NCBI RefSeq assembly: GCF_000197735.1
Contig: NC_014550.1
Span: forward strand, 1,054,001-1,118,000
Reading direction: 5' to 3'
Length of the DNA stretch: 64,000 bases
Source: Glutamicibacter arilaitensis Re117
Lineage (GTDB): Bacteria > Actinomycetota > Actinomycetes > Actinomycetales > Micrococcaceae
The notes beneath the pieces are model-generated. The model searched no databases and was not told the origin of the DNA. It worked only from the letters and a program-made list of their open reading frames with translations. Both the position numbers and the translations under genes were made by a program. This document shows, piece by piece, positions 8,054 through 16,164 of this stretch (positions are counted from its first letter, which is position 1; the number at the start of each line of letters is the position of its first letter).

Positions 8054-8836
8054 GTGATCGAGATTCTCACCGCCAGTGAAGTAGAGCGCGCCCGCGAGAC
8101 CGGACGCCTTGTCGGAAACATCCTCAATACGCTCAAGCACCGCGTGCAGGTCGGCACCAACCTTCTGGAGATCGACGCATGGACCAAGGAAATGATCGAA
8201 GAAGCAGGAGCGGAATCCTGCTATGTCGACTACGCCCCGTCTTTCGGCAGCGGGCCCTTTGGCCATTACATCTGCACCGGCGTCAATGATGCCGTACTCC
8301 ATGGCTTGCCTCGCGACTACCAGCTGGCCGATGGCGACCTGCTTACGCTGGATCTGGCCGTCACCTTGAAGGGCATCGCCTCCGATGCGGCCATCAGCTT
8401 CATCGTTGGCACCGCTGCGCGTGCAGAAGACCTGAAAATGATCGAAACCACTCAGCGCGCCTTGGATGCGGCCATTGCCCAAGCGCGTCCCGGAGCCAAG
8501 GTCGGTGACCTGTCCTTCGCCATCGGGTCGGTGCTCACCGCCGAAGGATACAAGGTCAACATGGAATTCGGTGGCCACGGCATCGGCAGCACCATGCATC
8601 AGGACCCGCATGTCTCCAACGATGGGCGCCAGGGCCGAGGCTACACGCTGCGCCCTGGTCTGCTGCTGGCTATCGAACCATGGGTCATGGCCGATACCAA
8701 CAAGCTGGTGACCGACGGCGACGGTTGGACCCTGCGCAGCGCCACCGGCTGCCGCACCGCACACACCGAGCACACCATTGCGATCACCGAGACCGGAGCG
8801 GAGATTCTCACCCTGCCCAGTGGCCCGTTGGCCTAA
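8054..8836 (+). CDS. map: methionine aminopeptidase, type I
   Basis: A 260-residue metalloprotease that removes initiator methionine. Metal-ligand segments are visible: DLLTLDLAV followed by SDAAISF, GGHGIGSTMHQDP, LLAIEPWV and TEHTIAIT. The start is GTG. There is no spaced ribosome site, only GGA touching the start, which fits a leaderless message. The gene ends 4 bases inside the convergent bioD. It stands apart from the ribosomal-protein context usual for the essential copy, so it may be a second paralogue. Confidence 0.9.
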   Translation: MIEILTASEVERARETGRLVGNILNTLKHRVQVGTNLLEIDAWTKEMIEEAGAESCYVDYAPSFGSGPFGHYICTGVNDAVLHGLPRDYQLADGDLLTLDLAVTLKGIASDAAISFIVGTAARAEDLKMIETTQRALDAAIAQARPGAKVGDLSFAIGSVLTAEGYKVNMEFGGHGIGSTMHQDPHVSNDGRQGRGYTLRPGLLLAIEPWVMADTNKLVTDGDGWTLRSATGCRTAHTEHTIAITETGAEILTLPSGPLA

Positions 8837-9561
8837 GTCGCGGTGACCGGGGCGGCTGCTTGCCGCCATTCCAAGGAGCCGGCGGCCCGGTGCAATGCGC
8901 CGCGGCTGCCGGCAGGATCCGCCACCAGGTTCGCGGGCAGCGCCCCGGCGAAGTGCCAGCCACGGCCTGCCGCCAGCTGCCGCAAGTTATCCAAATTCCG
9001 GGCATGCAGGACCGAGGGCTGTGCCGGATAGCTGCCCAGCAGCAGTGTCCCGCGATCAAAGCCGCGCGCAAGGCAGGCCTCCAAAGTGAGCGCGCTGTGG
9101 TTCAATGTACCCAGATCCGGCCGGGCCACCACCACCAGCTCGGCACTGAGCGTTGCGGCGAGATCCGCAATGTTCTGCCCCTGCGCCGTCAGCTCCACCA
9201 GCAGCCCGCCGGCACCCTCGACGAGCACCGCATCGTGCCTTGCGGCCAATTCGCGGATCCGCTGCACATGGTTGTCCAGACTCGGCAGGGCTAGAACAGG
9301 ATCCAATCCGGCGCATAGGGCCGCGTCCGCCGGTGCCATGGGTTCGGCTAGGCGCACACCCTCGGAAGCCGTCAGCCTCTCGGGATGCCCCAGCCAGCGG
9401 GCCGCATCCTGCGCATCGCCGGGTTCTTGGCCCTGCACCCCTGTTTGGGCCGGCTTGTAGATGGCCACGCTTTGCCCCAACTGCAGCGCCCTGGCGGCCA
9501 GCACTGCGGTGGATACGGTTTTGCCGACTTCGGTGTCGGTTCCGGTGATGACGTGGATCAT
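8833..9561 (-). CDS. bioD: dethiobiotin synthetase
   Basis: A 242-residue ATP-dependent carboxylase that closes the ureido ring of dethiobiotin from diaminopelargonate. The P-loop is GTDTEVGKT at residues 6-14, with KPAQTG near residue 36 and VEGAGGLLVEL near 114-124. Its ATG overlaps the P450 stop by 4 bases. It is the last gene of the bioB-bioA-bioF-P450-bioD operon. Confidence 0.94.
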   Translation of the reverse strand: MIHVITGTDTEVGKTVSTAVLAARALQLGQSVAIYKPAQTGVQGQEPGDAQDAARWLGHPERLTASEGVRLAEPMAPADAALCAGLDPVLALPSLDNHVQRIRELAARHDAVLVEGAGGLLVELTAQGQNIADLAATLSAELVVVARPDLGTLNHSALTLEACLARGFDRGTLLLGSYPAQPSVLHARNLDNLRQLAAGRGWHFAGALPANLVADPAGSRGALHRAAGSLEWRQAAAPVTAT

Positions 9562-10736
9562 GGGTGCCTCGATTCATTCGGGTAGCGGCAGAACACCGCA
9601 TCCGGGGCTTGGAAAGATAACGAGTAGCCGAAACGCACGGCTTTCGGGTCGGCTACCAGCGTCGGCAGCAGCCGAGCAGTTTCGGCGAGGACCAGTTCAG
9701 CTTCCATCCGTGCCAACCCCGCGCCCAGGCAACGGTGGATGCCGTGTCCGAAGGCCAGCGAGGCATCAGCGGCAGTGCCCAGCTCTCCTCCAGACAGGCG
9801 CAAGACCAGTTCGTCCCCGGCCTGGAACTCCTGGTCACCGAGCCGGATGGAGCTAGTGGCAATCCGCCGCCAGGTCGGCACCGAGGAAGCGCGGGAAAGC
9901 ACTTCGCCCACCAGCTGCCGTGCGGCAGCCATACCCGTGTCCCGGTGGGCCAAGGCGCTCCAGCGATGATCGCGAAGGCCTGCGTGCAACGCGGTGGAAA
10001 TGAGCATGGAAGTGGTTTCCTGCCCGGCGATGCCCAGGAAATAGGCCAGGGAGCGCAATTGCCGCTCGCCAATCCCGGTCCGGCGCAGCTGAGCGAAAAG
10101 ATTTTCGTCATCGCGTTGCACCGCCTCATGCACGGCACCGTCCAGCCAGGCATAGTATTGGGCTGCGCTGCGGGCCAGTTCAAGCTGTCGAGGCTCATCG
10201 GGCCAGCCCCAGAACAGCTCCAGCGAATCCTGGCTCCAGGCCTTCAAGCTGCTGCGCGGCGGCACCGGGAAGCCGGTCATCCGCGCCATGATTTCTACCG
10301 GGACCACCGCTGCCAGTTCGGTGCCCAGGTCCAGTACCTCGCCTCGGCGCAGCCGGGTATCCAAGCCTGCGCAGATTTCGCGCACCCGGGCCCGGACCTG
10401 CTCGCGTTGGGCGCGGACCTTGGCCGGGCTGAAGAACCCGGCGGTAATCCGCCGCACCGCCAGATGCTCCGGTCCCGAGGCACTGGCCAGCACCTCGGGC
10501 AACGCGAATTTCACCCGGCTCAGGATGCGCAGTGCCGCCGGGGCAAGGGGCACCGCGGTGGCCAGCGCATTGGCGGGGGAGAAGTGCTCGGGTCGGGCCA
10601 GGATGGCGCGCACCGTCGCAGGGTCCTCGATACTCCGGTAGCGCCGGTTGATGGCGGCCGGGTAGGCGGCCGGCAAGTCACCTGCCAGCGGGGCCTGGTC
10701 CAGGGCGCTCGCCGTGGCGGCATAGGGGCAGTTCAT
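9558..10736 (-). CDS. cytochrome P450 in the biotin operon
   Basis: A 392-residue soluble P450. The heme-binding loop FGHGIHRCLG near residue 335 and the I-helix AGQETT are typical. The K-helix is not: the ExxR position reads EVLSR, with Ser where the near-invariant Arg should be and Arg one residue later; the later Arg of WRRIA keeps its normal distance. The gene lies between bioF and bioD with start/stop overlaps on both sides. A role making or trimming a pimeloyl precursor, as BioI does in Bacillus, is inferred from position. No bioC, bioH or bioW is visible here. Confidence 0.88.
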   Translation of the reverse strand: MNCPYAATASALDQAPLAGDLPAAYPAAINRRYRSIEDPATVRAILARPEHFSPANALATAVPLAPAALRILSRVKFALPEVLASASGPEHLAVRRITAGFFSPAKVRAQREQVRARVREICAGLDTRLRRGEVLDLGTELAAVVPVEIMARMTGFPVPPRSSLKAWSQDSLELFWGWPDEPRQLELARSAAQYYAWLDGAVHEAVQRDDENLFAQLRRTGIGERQLRSLAYFLGIAGQETTSMLISTALHAGLRDHRWSALAHRDTGMAAARQLVGEVLSRASSVPTWRRIATSSIRLGDQEFQAGDELVLRLSGGELGTAADASLAFGHGIHRCLGAGLARMEAELVLAETARLLPTLVADPKAVRFGYSLSFQAPDAVFCRYPNESRHP

Positions 10737-11908
10737 CAATCCTCCTCGGCGATGGTTCGGGCCACCGTACGGATGGCAATTTCAAGTTCCGGTCCCTGGT
10801 GCTGGGCATGGGCGGTGAGCCTCAACCGGGAAATCGAGTCGGGCACGCTGGGCGGGCGGAAGCAGGCCACAGCAATGCCCGCGGCCGCCAGCTTGGCCGT
10901 TGCCCTGAATGCCGCGGCGGAACTGGACATCCGCACCGAGTGGACCGCTCCAGCCCCGGCGTCTACGCGGTCAGCCAGATGCGAATAACTGCGCAACTGC
11001 TCGAAAACCAGCCGCGCATTGGACTGCAGGGCAGCTAGCCGCTCCGGGGTGGCCAAGCGCAGTGCGGCCAGTGCCGCGGCCGCGGCCACAGGGGACAGCC
11101 CCGTGTCGAAGATGAAGGTGCGTGACGCGTTGACCAGCTGCTCACGCAGCGCCTGGGCGCCGGATCCGCCCAGGAGCACGGCACCGCCCTGGGAACCCAG
11201 CGCCTTGGACAACGTGGCGGTAGACAGCACATGCGAAGCACCGGCCAGCCCGGCCGCATGCACCGCCGAACCCCGGGGCACGGCACCCAGCGAATGGGCT
11301 TCGTCCACCAGCAGCAGCGCCCCGTACTGCGCGCACAATGCTGCCAGCTTCGGCAGCGCCGCGGCATCCCCGAAGACCGAATAGATGGATTCGACCACCA
11401 CCAGCACCCGCGGCTTGCCCTGCGGATCTTCGCGGTTGGCATGCAGCAGGCGGGCGACATCCTCCAGGTCATTGTGCGCCGCGGTAGCCACCGCGGATGC
11501 CGAAAGCTTGGCGCCATCGATCAGGCTGGCGTGGGCATGGGCATCGATGATGAACAGGCTGCCCGGACCGCCTAGGGCGCCGAGCACCCCCAGATTGGCG
11601 GTGTAGCCGCTGGAGAAGACCAGCGCCGACTGCCGGTGGGCGTAGCTGCAGAGCCCGGCTTCCAGCTCCCGGTGCACTGCGAAGGTCCCGCCGGCCACCC
11701 GGCTGGCACCGGCTCCCGCGCCGTGCTCCAGCGCCGCATCGGCCGCGGCTCGGCGTACCTGCCGGTGTCCGGCCAAGCCCAGATAGTCGTTGGATGCCAG
11801 ATCGAAGACCCGGCCCCTGGGCGCATCGTTGCGCTGCAAGCCGCGCAGTTCGCGCACCCGGGCGCGGGTGCCCAGCCAGGTCTCCCAGCGTGGAGCGGGC
11901 TCAGCCAT
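10736..11908 (-). CDS. bioF: 8-amino-7-oxononanoate synthase
   Basis: A 390-residue PLP enzyme of the alpha-oxoamine synthase family that joins pimeloyl-thioester and alanine. Visible landmarks are FDLASNDYLGLAGH, VFSSGYTANLGVL, VDEAHSLG and the PLP lysine in STLSKALG-type context (TATLSKALGSQGG). The ATG at 11908 overlaps the end of bioA by 8 bases; the open frame beyond it belongs to bioA in another frame. Its TGA overlaps the next ATG (TGATG). Confidence 0.93.
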   Translation of the reverse strand: MAEPAPRWETWLGTRARVRELRGLQRNDAPRGRVFDLASNDYLGLAGHRQVRRAAADAALEHGAGAGASRVAGGTFAVHRELEAGLCSYAHRQSALVFSSGYTANLGVLGALGGPGSLFIIDAHAHASLIDGAKLSASAVATAAHNDLEDVARLLHANREDPQGKPRVLVVVESIYSVFGDAAALPKLAALCAQYGALLLVDEAHSLGAVPRGSAVHAAGLAGASHVLSTATLSKALGSQGGAVLLGGSGAQALREQLVNASRTFIFDTGLSPVAAAAALAALRLATPERLAALQSNARLVFEQLRSYSHLADRVDAGAGAVHSVRMSSSAAAFRATAKLAAAGIAVACFRPPSVPDSISRLRLTAHAQHQGPELEIAIRTVARTIAEED

Positions 11909-13265
11909 GAACTTGCTCCAACGCGCCGACCAGGCTCTGGCCCAGGGCGGCGATGTCGCTGGGGGTGCTGGTATACGGAGGCATGACATAGGCCAGGTTC
12001 CGGAAGGGCCGCACCCACAGCCCACGGTCCACCGCGGCCCGGGTTAGCGCCGTTACGTCCACCGGTCCGTCGAGTTCGATGGCCCCCACCCCGCCGAGTA
12101 CCCGCACATCGATAACGTGGCCAAGCTGCGCGGCGGGTGCCAGTGCGGCGCGCAACCCGGCTTCCAGGGCGGAGACTTGAGCGCGCCACGGCCCCTGGGC
12201 TGGGGAACCGGTCCCGGGAGCGCCGGTGAGCAGATCGAGCGAGGCGCAGGCCACCGCGCAGGCCAGCGGGTTGCCCATGAAGGTGGGACCATGCAACAGA
12301 GCGGACCCGGTGCCACCGCGGCCGCTGGCCAGGGCCGAGGCGATTCTGGTGGTGCAGAGCATCGCGGCCAGCGTGAGGTAGCCTCCGGTCAGTGCCTTGC
12401 CCACGCACATGATGTCCGGAACGATCCCGGCATGTTGCACCGCGAACAGTTCCCCGGTGCGCCCGAAACCGGTGGCGATCTCGTCGGCGATCAGCACCAG
12501 GTCGTAGTCATCGGCCAGCTCGCGCAGGATCCGCAGCACCTCCGGTGGGTAGACGTGCATGCCGCCCGCGCCTTGGAGCACCGGCTCGCACACGATCCCG
12601 GCCAATTCAGGTGCGTGCGCCGCCAGCAGCCGGCGGGTTGCCTGCTCCCACTGCTGCATCCCGGATTCGCTATGCTCCCAGCTACCTTGCTCGGTGCGGC
12701 GTGCCGCAGGGGGCTTGGGCAAGAACACCTGTGCGGCGGACAGCGGCGCGAAAGCTGAATGCATGCCATCCACCGGGTCGCAGATGCCCATGGTGGCGAA
12801 GGTGTCCCCGTGGTAGCCGCCGCGCAGCGCCGCGAAACGGCTGCGTCCACTCCGGCCCTTGGCATCCTGGTATTGCAAGGCGAGCTTGAGCGCCACTTCG
12901 ACGCTGATCGACCCGGAATCGGCCAGGAACACATGGCTCAACCCCTCGGGGGCCAGGGTGACCAGTCGTTCGGCCAGCTCGATCGCCGGGCGGTGGGTCA
13001 GCCCGCCGAACATCACGTGGCTGAAGCGCTCCAGCTGGCCACGCGCGGCGGCATCCAGCGCAGGATGGCGGTATCCGTGCACCGCGGACCACCATGAGGA
13101 CATGCCATCGAAGACCTCGTGGCGTTCGCCCCGGGCGTCTTCCAGGGACAGCCGGGTACCGCGTGCTGCGGTGACCGCGTAGCGGGCCCCGTCATCCAGC
13201 GGTGCATAGGGGTGCCAGAGCAGCCCGGCATCCCGGGCGAGCAGCTTCGAACCGGTGGCGATCAT
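11901..13265 (-). CDS. bioA: adenosylmethionine-8-amino-7-oxononanoate aminotransferase
   Basis: About 454 residues of class III aminotransferase that forms 7,8-diaminopelargonate. Landmarks are LLWHPYAPL near the N-terminus, [38 protein letters not shown] and the PLP lysine in [10 protein letters not shown]. The start at 13265 overlaps the bioB TGA (ATGA). The longer open frame upstream lies inside bioB. Confidence 0.93.
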   Translation of the reverse strand: MIATGSKLLARDAGLLWHPYAPLDDGARYAVTAARGTRLSLEDARGERHEVFDGMSSWWSAVHGYRHPALDAAARGQLERFSHVMFGGLTHRPAIELAERLVTLAPEGLSHVFLADSGSISVEVALKLALQYQDAKGRSGRSRFAALRGGYHGDTFATMGICDPVDGMHSAFAPLSAAQVFLPKPPAARRTEQGSWEHSESGMQQWEQATRRLLAAHAPELAGIVCEPVLQGAGGMHVYPPEVLRILRELADDYDLVLIADEIATGFGRTGELFAVQHAGIVPDIMCVGKALTGGYLTLAAMLCTTRIASALASGRGGTGSALLHGPTFMGNPLACAVACASLDLLTGAPGTGSPAQGPWRAQVSALEAGLRAALAPAAQLGHVIDVRVLGGVGAIELDGPVDVTALTRAAVDRGLWVRPFRNLAYVMPPYTSTPSDIAALGQSLVGALEQVHG

Positions 13266-14494
13266 GCGTTGGGGGTTTCCCGGGTCCCGGCGCCGCGACG
13301 GCGCAGAAGCGGCTGGGAGGCGGCGGGGCCGCAGCCCGAGGACCCGCTGCCGCAGGCAGGGGAAGCATCCGAAGAGCAGCACGATCCGCTGCACCCATTG
13401 GCCCCGGCGTTGCCCGCATCTTCCGGCTGGCGCGCGGCATGCGCGGCGGCTTCGCCTAGGGCGCGGGCGATGCTGGCTGGGTCCTGGTCCTCTTGGCCCA
13501 GCACAACGAATCCGGCATCGGCAATCATGGCCAGATCGGTTTTCGCATCCTGCCCTTCGCTGGTCAGGTAATCGCCGAGGAATAGCGAATTGGCAACTTC
13601 CAGCGCATTGGCCTGCAAGGAACGCAGGTGCATTTCGCGTCCGCCGGCCATCCGGATCTCCTTGTCAGGGCAGGCCATGCGCACCACGGCGAGGATGCGC
13701 AGGCACGCCAACGGGGTCAGGTTCCAGGTGCCTTGAAGCGGGGTGCCGTCGAAGGGCATCAGGAAGTTGACCGGGATGGAATCGGCGTCCAATGCGCGCA
13801 GGGCGAAAATCGCCTCAACCAGCTGCTCAGCGGTTTCGCCGAGCCCGACGATGAGTCCGGAGCAGGGGGAAAGCCCAGCAGACTTGGACTGTTCCACGGT
13901 GGAGACGCGCTCGGCGTAGCTGTGGGTGCTGCAGATGTCCGGGTAGAGGGACTCTGCGGTGTTCAGGTTGTGGTTGTAGGCATCCGCGCCGGCGGCCTTG
14001 AGCCGCTGCGCTTGGCCCTCTTTGAGGATGCCGATGCAGGCGCAGACTTCCACCTGCGGGTGTTCTTCCTTCAGGCTTCCGATCATCGCGGCGACGCGGT
14101 CGATATCCCGGTCGGTCGGGCCTTTGCCCGAGGCGACCATGCAGACCCGTGACGCTCCGCCGGCGATGCCCAAGCCGGCCTGGTGCACCGCCTCTTCGGG
14201 CTTGAGCCAGGTGTATTTCAGGATTTCGGCCTTGGAGCCCAAACGCTGCGAACAATAGGTGCAGTCTTCCGGGCAGAGACCGGATTTCAAATTGACCAGG
14301 TAATTGACCTTGACGGTGTTGCCGAAGTGCTTGCGCCGCAAGATGCCGGCGGCAGCGACGAGCCGGAAGACCTCTGCGTCATCCACTGACAATAATTCCA
14401 GCGCCTCCTCGGCGTTGAGCTCATGGCCCTGCTCGATGCGGGTGGCCAGTTCGGTGCAATCAATCGTGGTGCTGCGCTGCGGGGAGATGCTCAT
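13262..14494 (-). CDS. bioB: biotin synthase with Cys-rich C-terminal tail
   Basis: About 410 residues of radical SAM enzyme that inserts sulfur into dethiobiotin. The SAM cluster motif C-x3-C-x2-C is in [12 protein letters not shown] near residue 80. [15 protein letters not shown] and [12 protein letters not shown] are also typical. After the catalytic barrel there is a tail of about 60 residues dense in Cys, Gly and Ser ([10 protein letters not shown], then [10 protein letters not shown]). The start at 14494 follows AAGGAA at proper spacing. It is the first gene of the operon; BioQ-like boxes lie upstream. Confidence 0.93.
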   Translation of the reverse strand: MSISPQRSTTIDCTELATRIEQGHELNAEEALELLSVDDAEVFRLVAAAGILRRKHFGNTVKVNYLVNLKSGLCPEDCTYCSQRLGSKAEILKYTWLKPEEAVHQAGLGIAGGASRVCMVASGKGPTDRDIDRVAAMIGSLKEEHPQVEVCACIGILKEGQAQRLKAAGADAYNHNLNTAESLYPDICSTHSYAERVSTVEQSKSAGLSPCSGLIVGLGETAEQLVEAIFALRALDADSIPVNFLMPFDGTPLQGTWNLTPLACLRILAVVRMACPDKEIRMAGGREMHLRSLQANALEVANSLFLGDYLTSEGQDAKTDLAMIADAGFVVLGQEDQDPASIARALGEAAAHAARQPEDAGNAGANGCSGSCCSSDASPACGSGSSGCGPAASQPLLRRRGAGTRETPNA

Positions 14495-14542
14495 GGGTTC
14501 CTTCGCCTGGTTCCTTGGCCGCTGAGGTGACGCGACTTCGAC

Positions 14543-14606
14543 TTGAACGGTGTTCAATTAAGGCACTAATGTACACGAAAAAGCCCCTGCATTGAACATT
14601 GTTCAA
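14543..14606 (-). promoter_or_regulatory. bioB promoter with two BioQ-like palindromes
   Basis: TTGAAC-N3-GTTCAA occurs at 14543-14557 (centre GGT) and 14592-14606 (centre ATT). Known actinobacterial BioQ (TetR-type) operators follow TGAAC-N3-GTT-like palindromes. A possible sigma-70 promoter reads toward bioB: TTCAAT (14596-14591), 17-bp spacer, TACATT (14573-14568). The upstream palindrome would cover the -35 region and the downstream one would lie just after the start site. The regulator gene itself is not in the window. Confidence 0.65.
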
Positions 14607-14617
14607 TGCAGGGGCTT
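14577..14617 (-). terminator. terminator of the NADP/F420 oxidoreductase-like gene
   Basis: A perfect 16-bp stem (14581-14596 with 14602-14617) and a 5-base loop, followed on the minus strand by a T-run. It ends transcription of the gene at 14645-15217. Its apex contains the upstream BioQ-like palindrome, so terminator and operator share the same DNA. Confidence 0.8.
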
Positions 14618-14644
14618 GAGTCGCGTCGCGTACAGCGGGTGGTG

Positions 14645-15217
14645 CTAGTTGATTCCGAAGCCGCCGGTCCATTCGATCTTCTCGCCTGCGGCCAGCGAGA
14701 TCTGCATGAAGCCGATGCCCTCCAGCTCGCGAGCGCGCTTGGTGGCGCCGGCATCGATGGCGCGCAGTCCGCCGGCAGTGACCAGTGCGGACAGCTCGCC
14801 CTTGGCCGTTTCGTCGTCACCGGCGATCAGCACGGCGGTCTGGGTGCCACCGACCTGGCCTTCGGCGATGGTTGCGGCGAAGTTGGTGTTGAAGGCCTTG
14901 ATGACCGTAGCTTCCGGTAGCGCCTTGGCGATTTCGGCCGTGGCTGAGCTGTCAGCTGGCACAGTGAGCGAGTCAAAGGTCTCGAAGTTCAGCGGGTTGG
15001 TGATGTCGACGACAACCTTCCCTGCGAACTGCTCGCCGCGTTCGGCGATGATGCTTTCGATGGCTGGGTACGGCACGGCCAGTACGATGATGTCGCCGTA
15101 GGCTGCGGTAGCCGAGTCGCCCGAGCCGAGCATCTGGATGGTGGCGCCGCCCTTGTTGAGGACCGATGAAATTGCCTGACCCATATTGCCGGTACCGATG
15201 ATGCTGACGTTGACCAT
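14645..15217 (-). CDS. NADPH-dependent F420 reductase-like oxidoreductase
   Basis: A 190-residue Rossmann protein. The N-terminal SIIGTGNMGQAI is the dinucleotide-binding turn. VVVDITNPLNFETFDSL, VIKAFNTNFA and ARELEGIGFMQISLA follow the F420:NADP oxidoreductase pattern. Proteins of this type in Micrococcaceae often work without F420, so the exact cofactor is uncertain. Monocistronic, closed by a strong terminator. Confidence 0.8.
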   Translation of the reverse strand: MVNVSIIGTGNMGQAISSVLNKGGATIQMLGSGDSATAAYGDIIVLAVPYPAIESIIAERGEQFAGKVVVDITNPLNFETFDSLTVPADSSATAEIAKALPEATVIKAFNTNFAATIAEGQVGGTQTAVLIAGDDETAKGELSALVTAGGLRAIDAGATKRARELEGIGFMQISLAAGEKIEWTGGFGIN

Positions 15218-15467
15218 GAGGACTCCCTGAGTTGATTGGTTGAAGCTTTAACTAAATACTAAACCTACTAAAGTTGAAGTGTCAAGTATATTTGGGAAAA
15301 TTCTTTTTACCTTTCCGCAAGTGCCCTCGTGCCGGCGCTGAAACAGGGTCGAGGAACAACAGATCCTGAGCAGAAACATAATGATCAGAAGCGACGTGAG
15401 GCCCCGAGAAATCGAATGAGGGTAGGATGGCAGAAACAACGAGAAGAGTGGGAAAGCGAGTAACTCG

Positions 15468-16097
15468 ATGGACACAACGCAGCTGTGGTCGCTGGTACGC
15501 GCCGAACGCGAGACGCTATGCGAATTCTTGGGAAACCTGAACCAGAGCCACTGGCAGCAAGAATCTCTGTGCCCGCCATGGACGGTACGCCACATCGTTG
15601 CCCATATAGCAGCCGCGGGGTCTACGGCCACCGGGGCCTGGCTGGCCAATATGCTCCGCAGCGGCTTCAATACCGATCGGCACAATGCGCGGCTGCTGGA
15701 GAAGTTCCTTGGCGATTCCCCTGACCAGACCTTCGATAATTTCCAGAATTCTTGCGGCAACTCCATAGCGGCACTGAACTCGGTTCCGGCACTGCTGGGG
15801 GAAGTGGTGGTCCACAGCCAGGACATCGCGGTTCCCCTGGGGATCACACTGCAGCCGGGAGCCGAATCAATAAGGGAAGTGGCCGAATTCTTCGTATCCG
15901 ATAATTTCGCGGTCAACAGCAAAACTTTGGCCAAGGGTCTGAAAATCGTTGCGGTCGATCAGGAATTTGCCGTTGGAACCGGTCCTGAGGTGCGTGGCAA
16001 GCTGCTGGATATTGTCATGGTTCTGGCTGGACGGAGGCACGGCTTGCCGCAGCTGGAAGGTGACGGCGTTCAGGAGCTGCAACGCCGGCTTGGCTGA
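15468..16097 (+). CDS. maleylpyruvate isomerase-like DinB-fold protein
   Basis: A 209-residue protein of the TIGR03083-type actinobacterial group. LWSLVRAERETLCEFLGNL and CPPWTVRHIVAHIAAAG supply the first metal histidine of the DinB-like four-helix fold, and VVVHSQDIAVPLG the second histidine region. Members are mycothiol-dependent enzymes or uncharacterised. A specific substrate cannot be read from sequence or context; its neighbours on both sides point the other way. Confidence 0.75.
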   Translation: MDTTQLWSLVRAERETLCEFLGNLNQSHWQQESLCPPWTVRHIVAHIAAAGSTATGAWLANMLRSGFNTDRHNARLLEKFLGDSPDQTFDNFQNSCGNSIAALNSVPALLGEVVVHSQDIAVPLGITLQPGAESIREVAEFFVSDNFAVNSKTLAKGLKIVAVDQEFAVGTGPEVRGKLLDIVMVLAGRRHGLPQLEGDGVQELQRRLG

Positions 16098-16115
16098 GAG
16101 ACGCATCAGATAGAA

Positions 16116-16150
16116 GCATCGCGCCGCACGAATACCGTGCGGCGCGATGC
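16116..16150. terminator. intergenic hairpin between convergent genes
   Basis: A perfect 15-bp GC-rich stem with a 5-base loop (AATAC) lies between the isomerase-like gene and the convergent siderophore synthetase gene. It could act in both directions. There is no clear T-run on either side. Confidence 0.6.
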
Positions 16151-16164
16151 GGATCTGTCAGGGG

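Noticed and set aside
9735..10988. 417-residue open frame on the plus strand
   Set aside because: Antisense to the P450 and the end of bioF, both with full family motifs.
15248..15934. 228-residue open frame on the minus strand
   Set aside because: Overlaps the isomerase-like gene on the other strand, which has recognisable motifs; this one has none.
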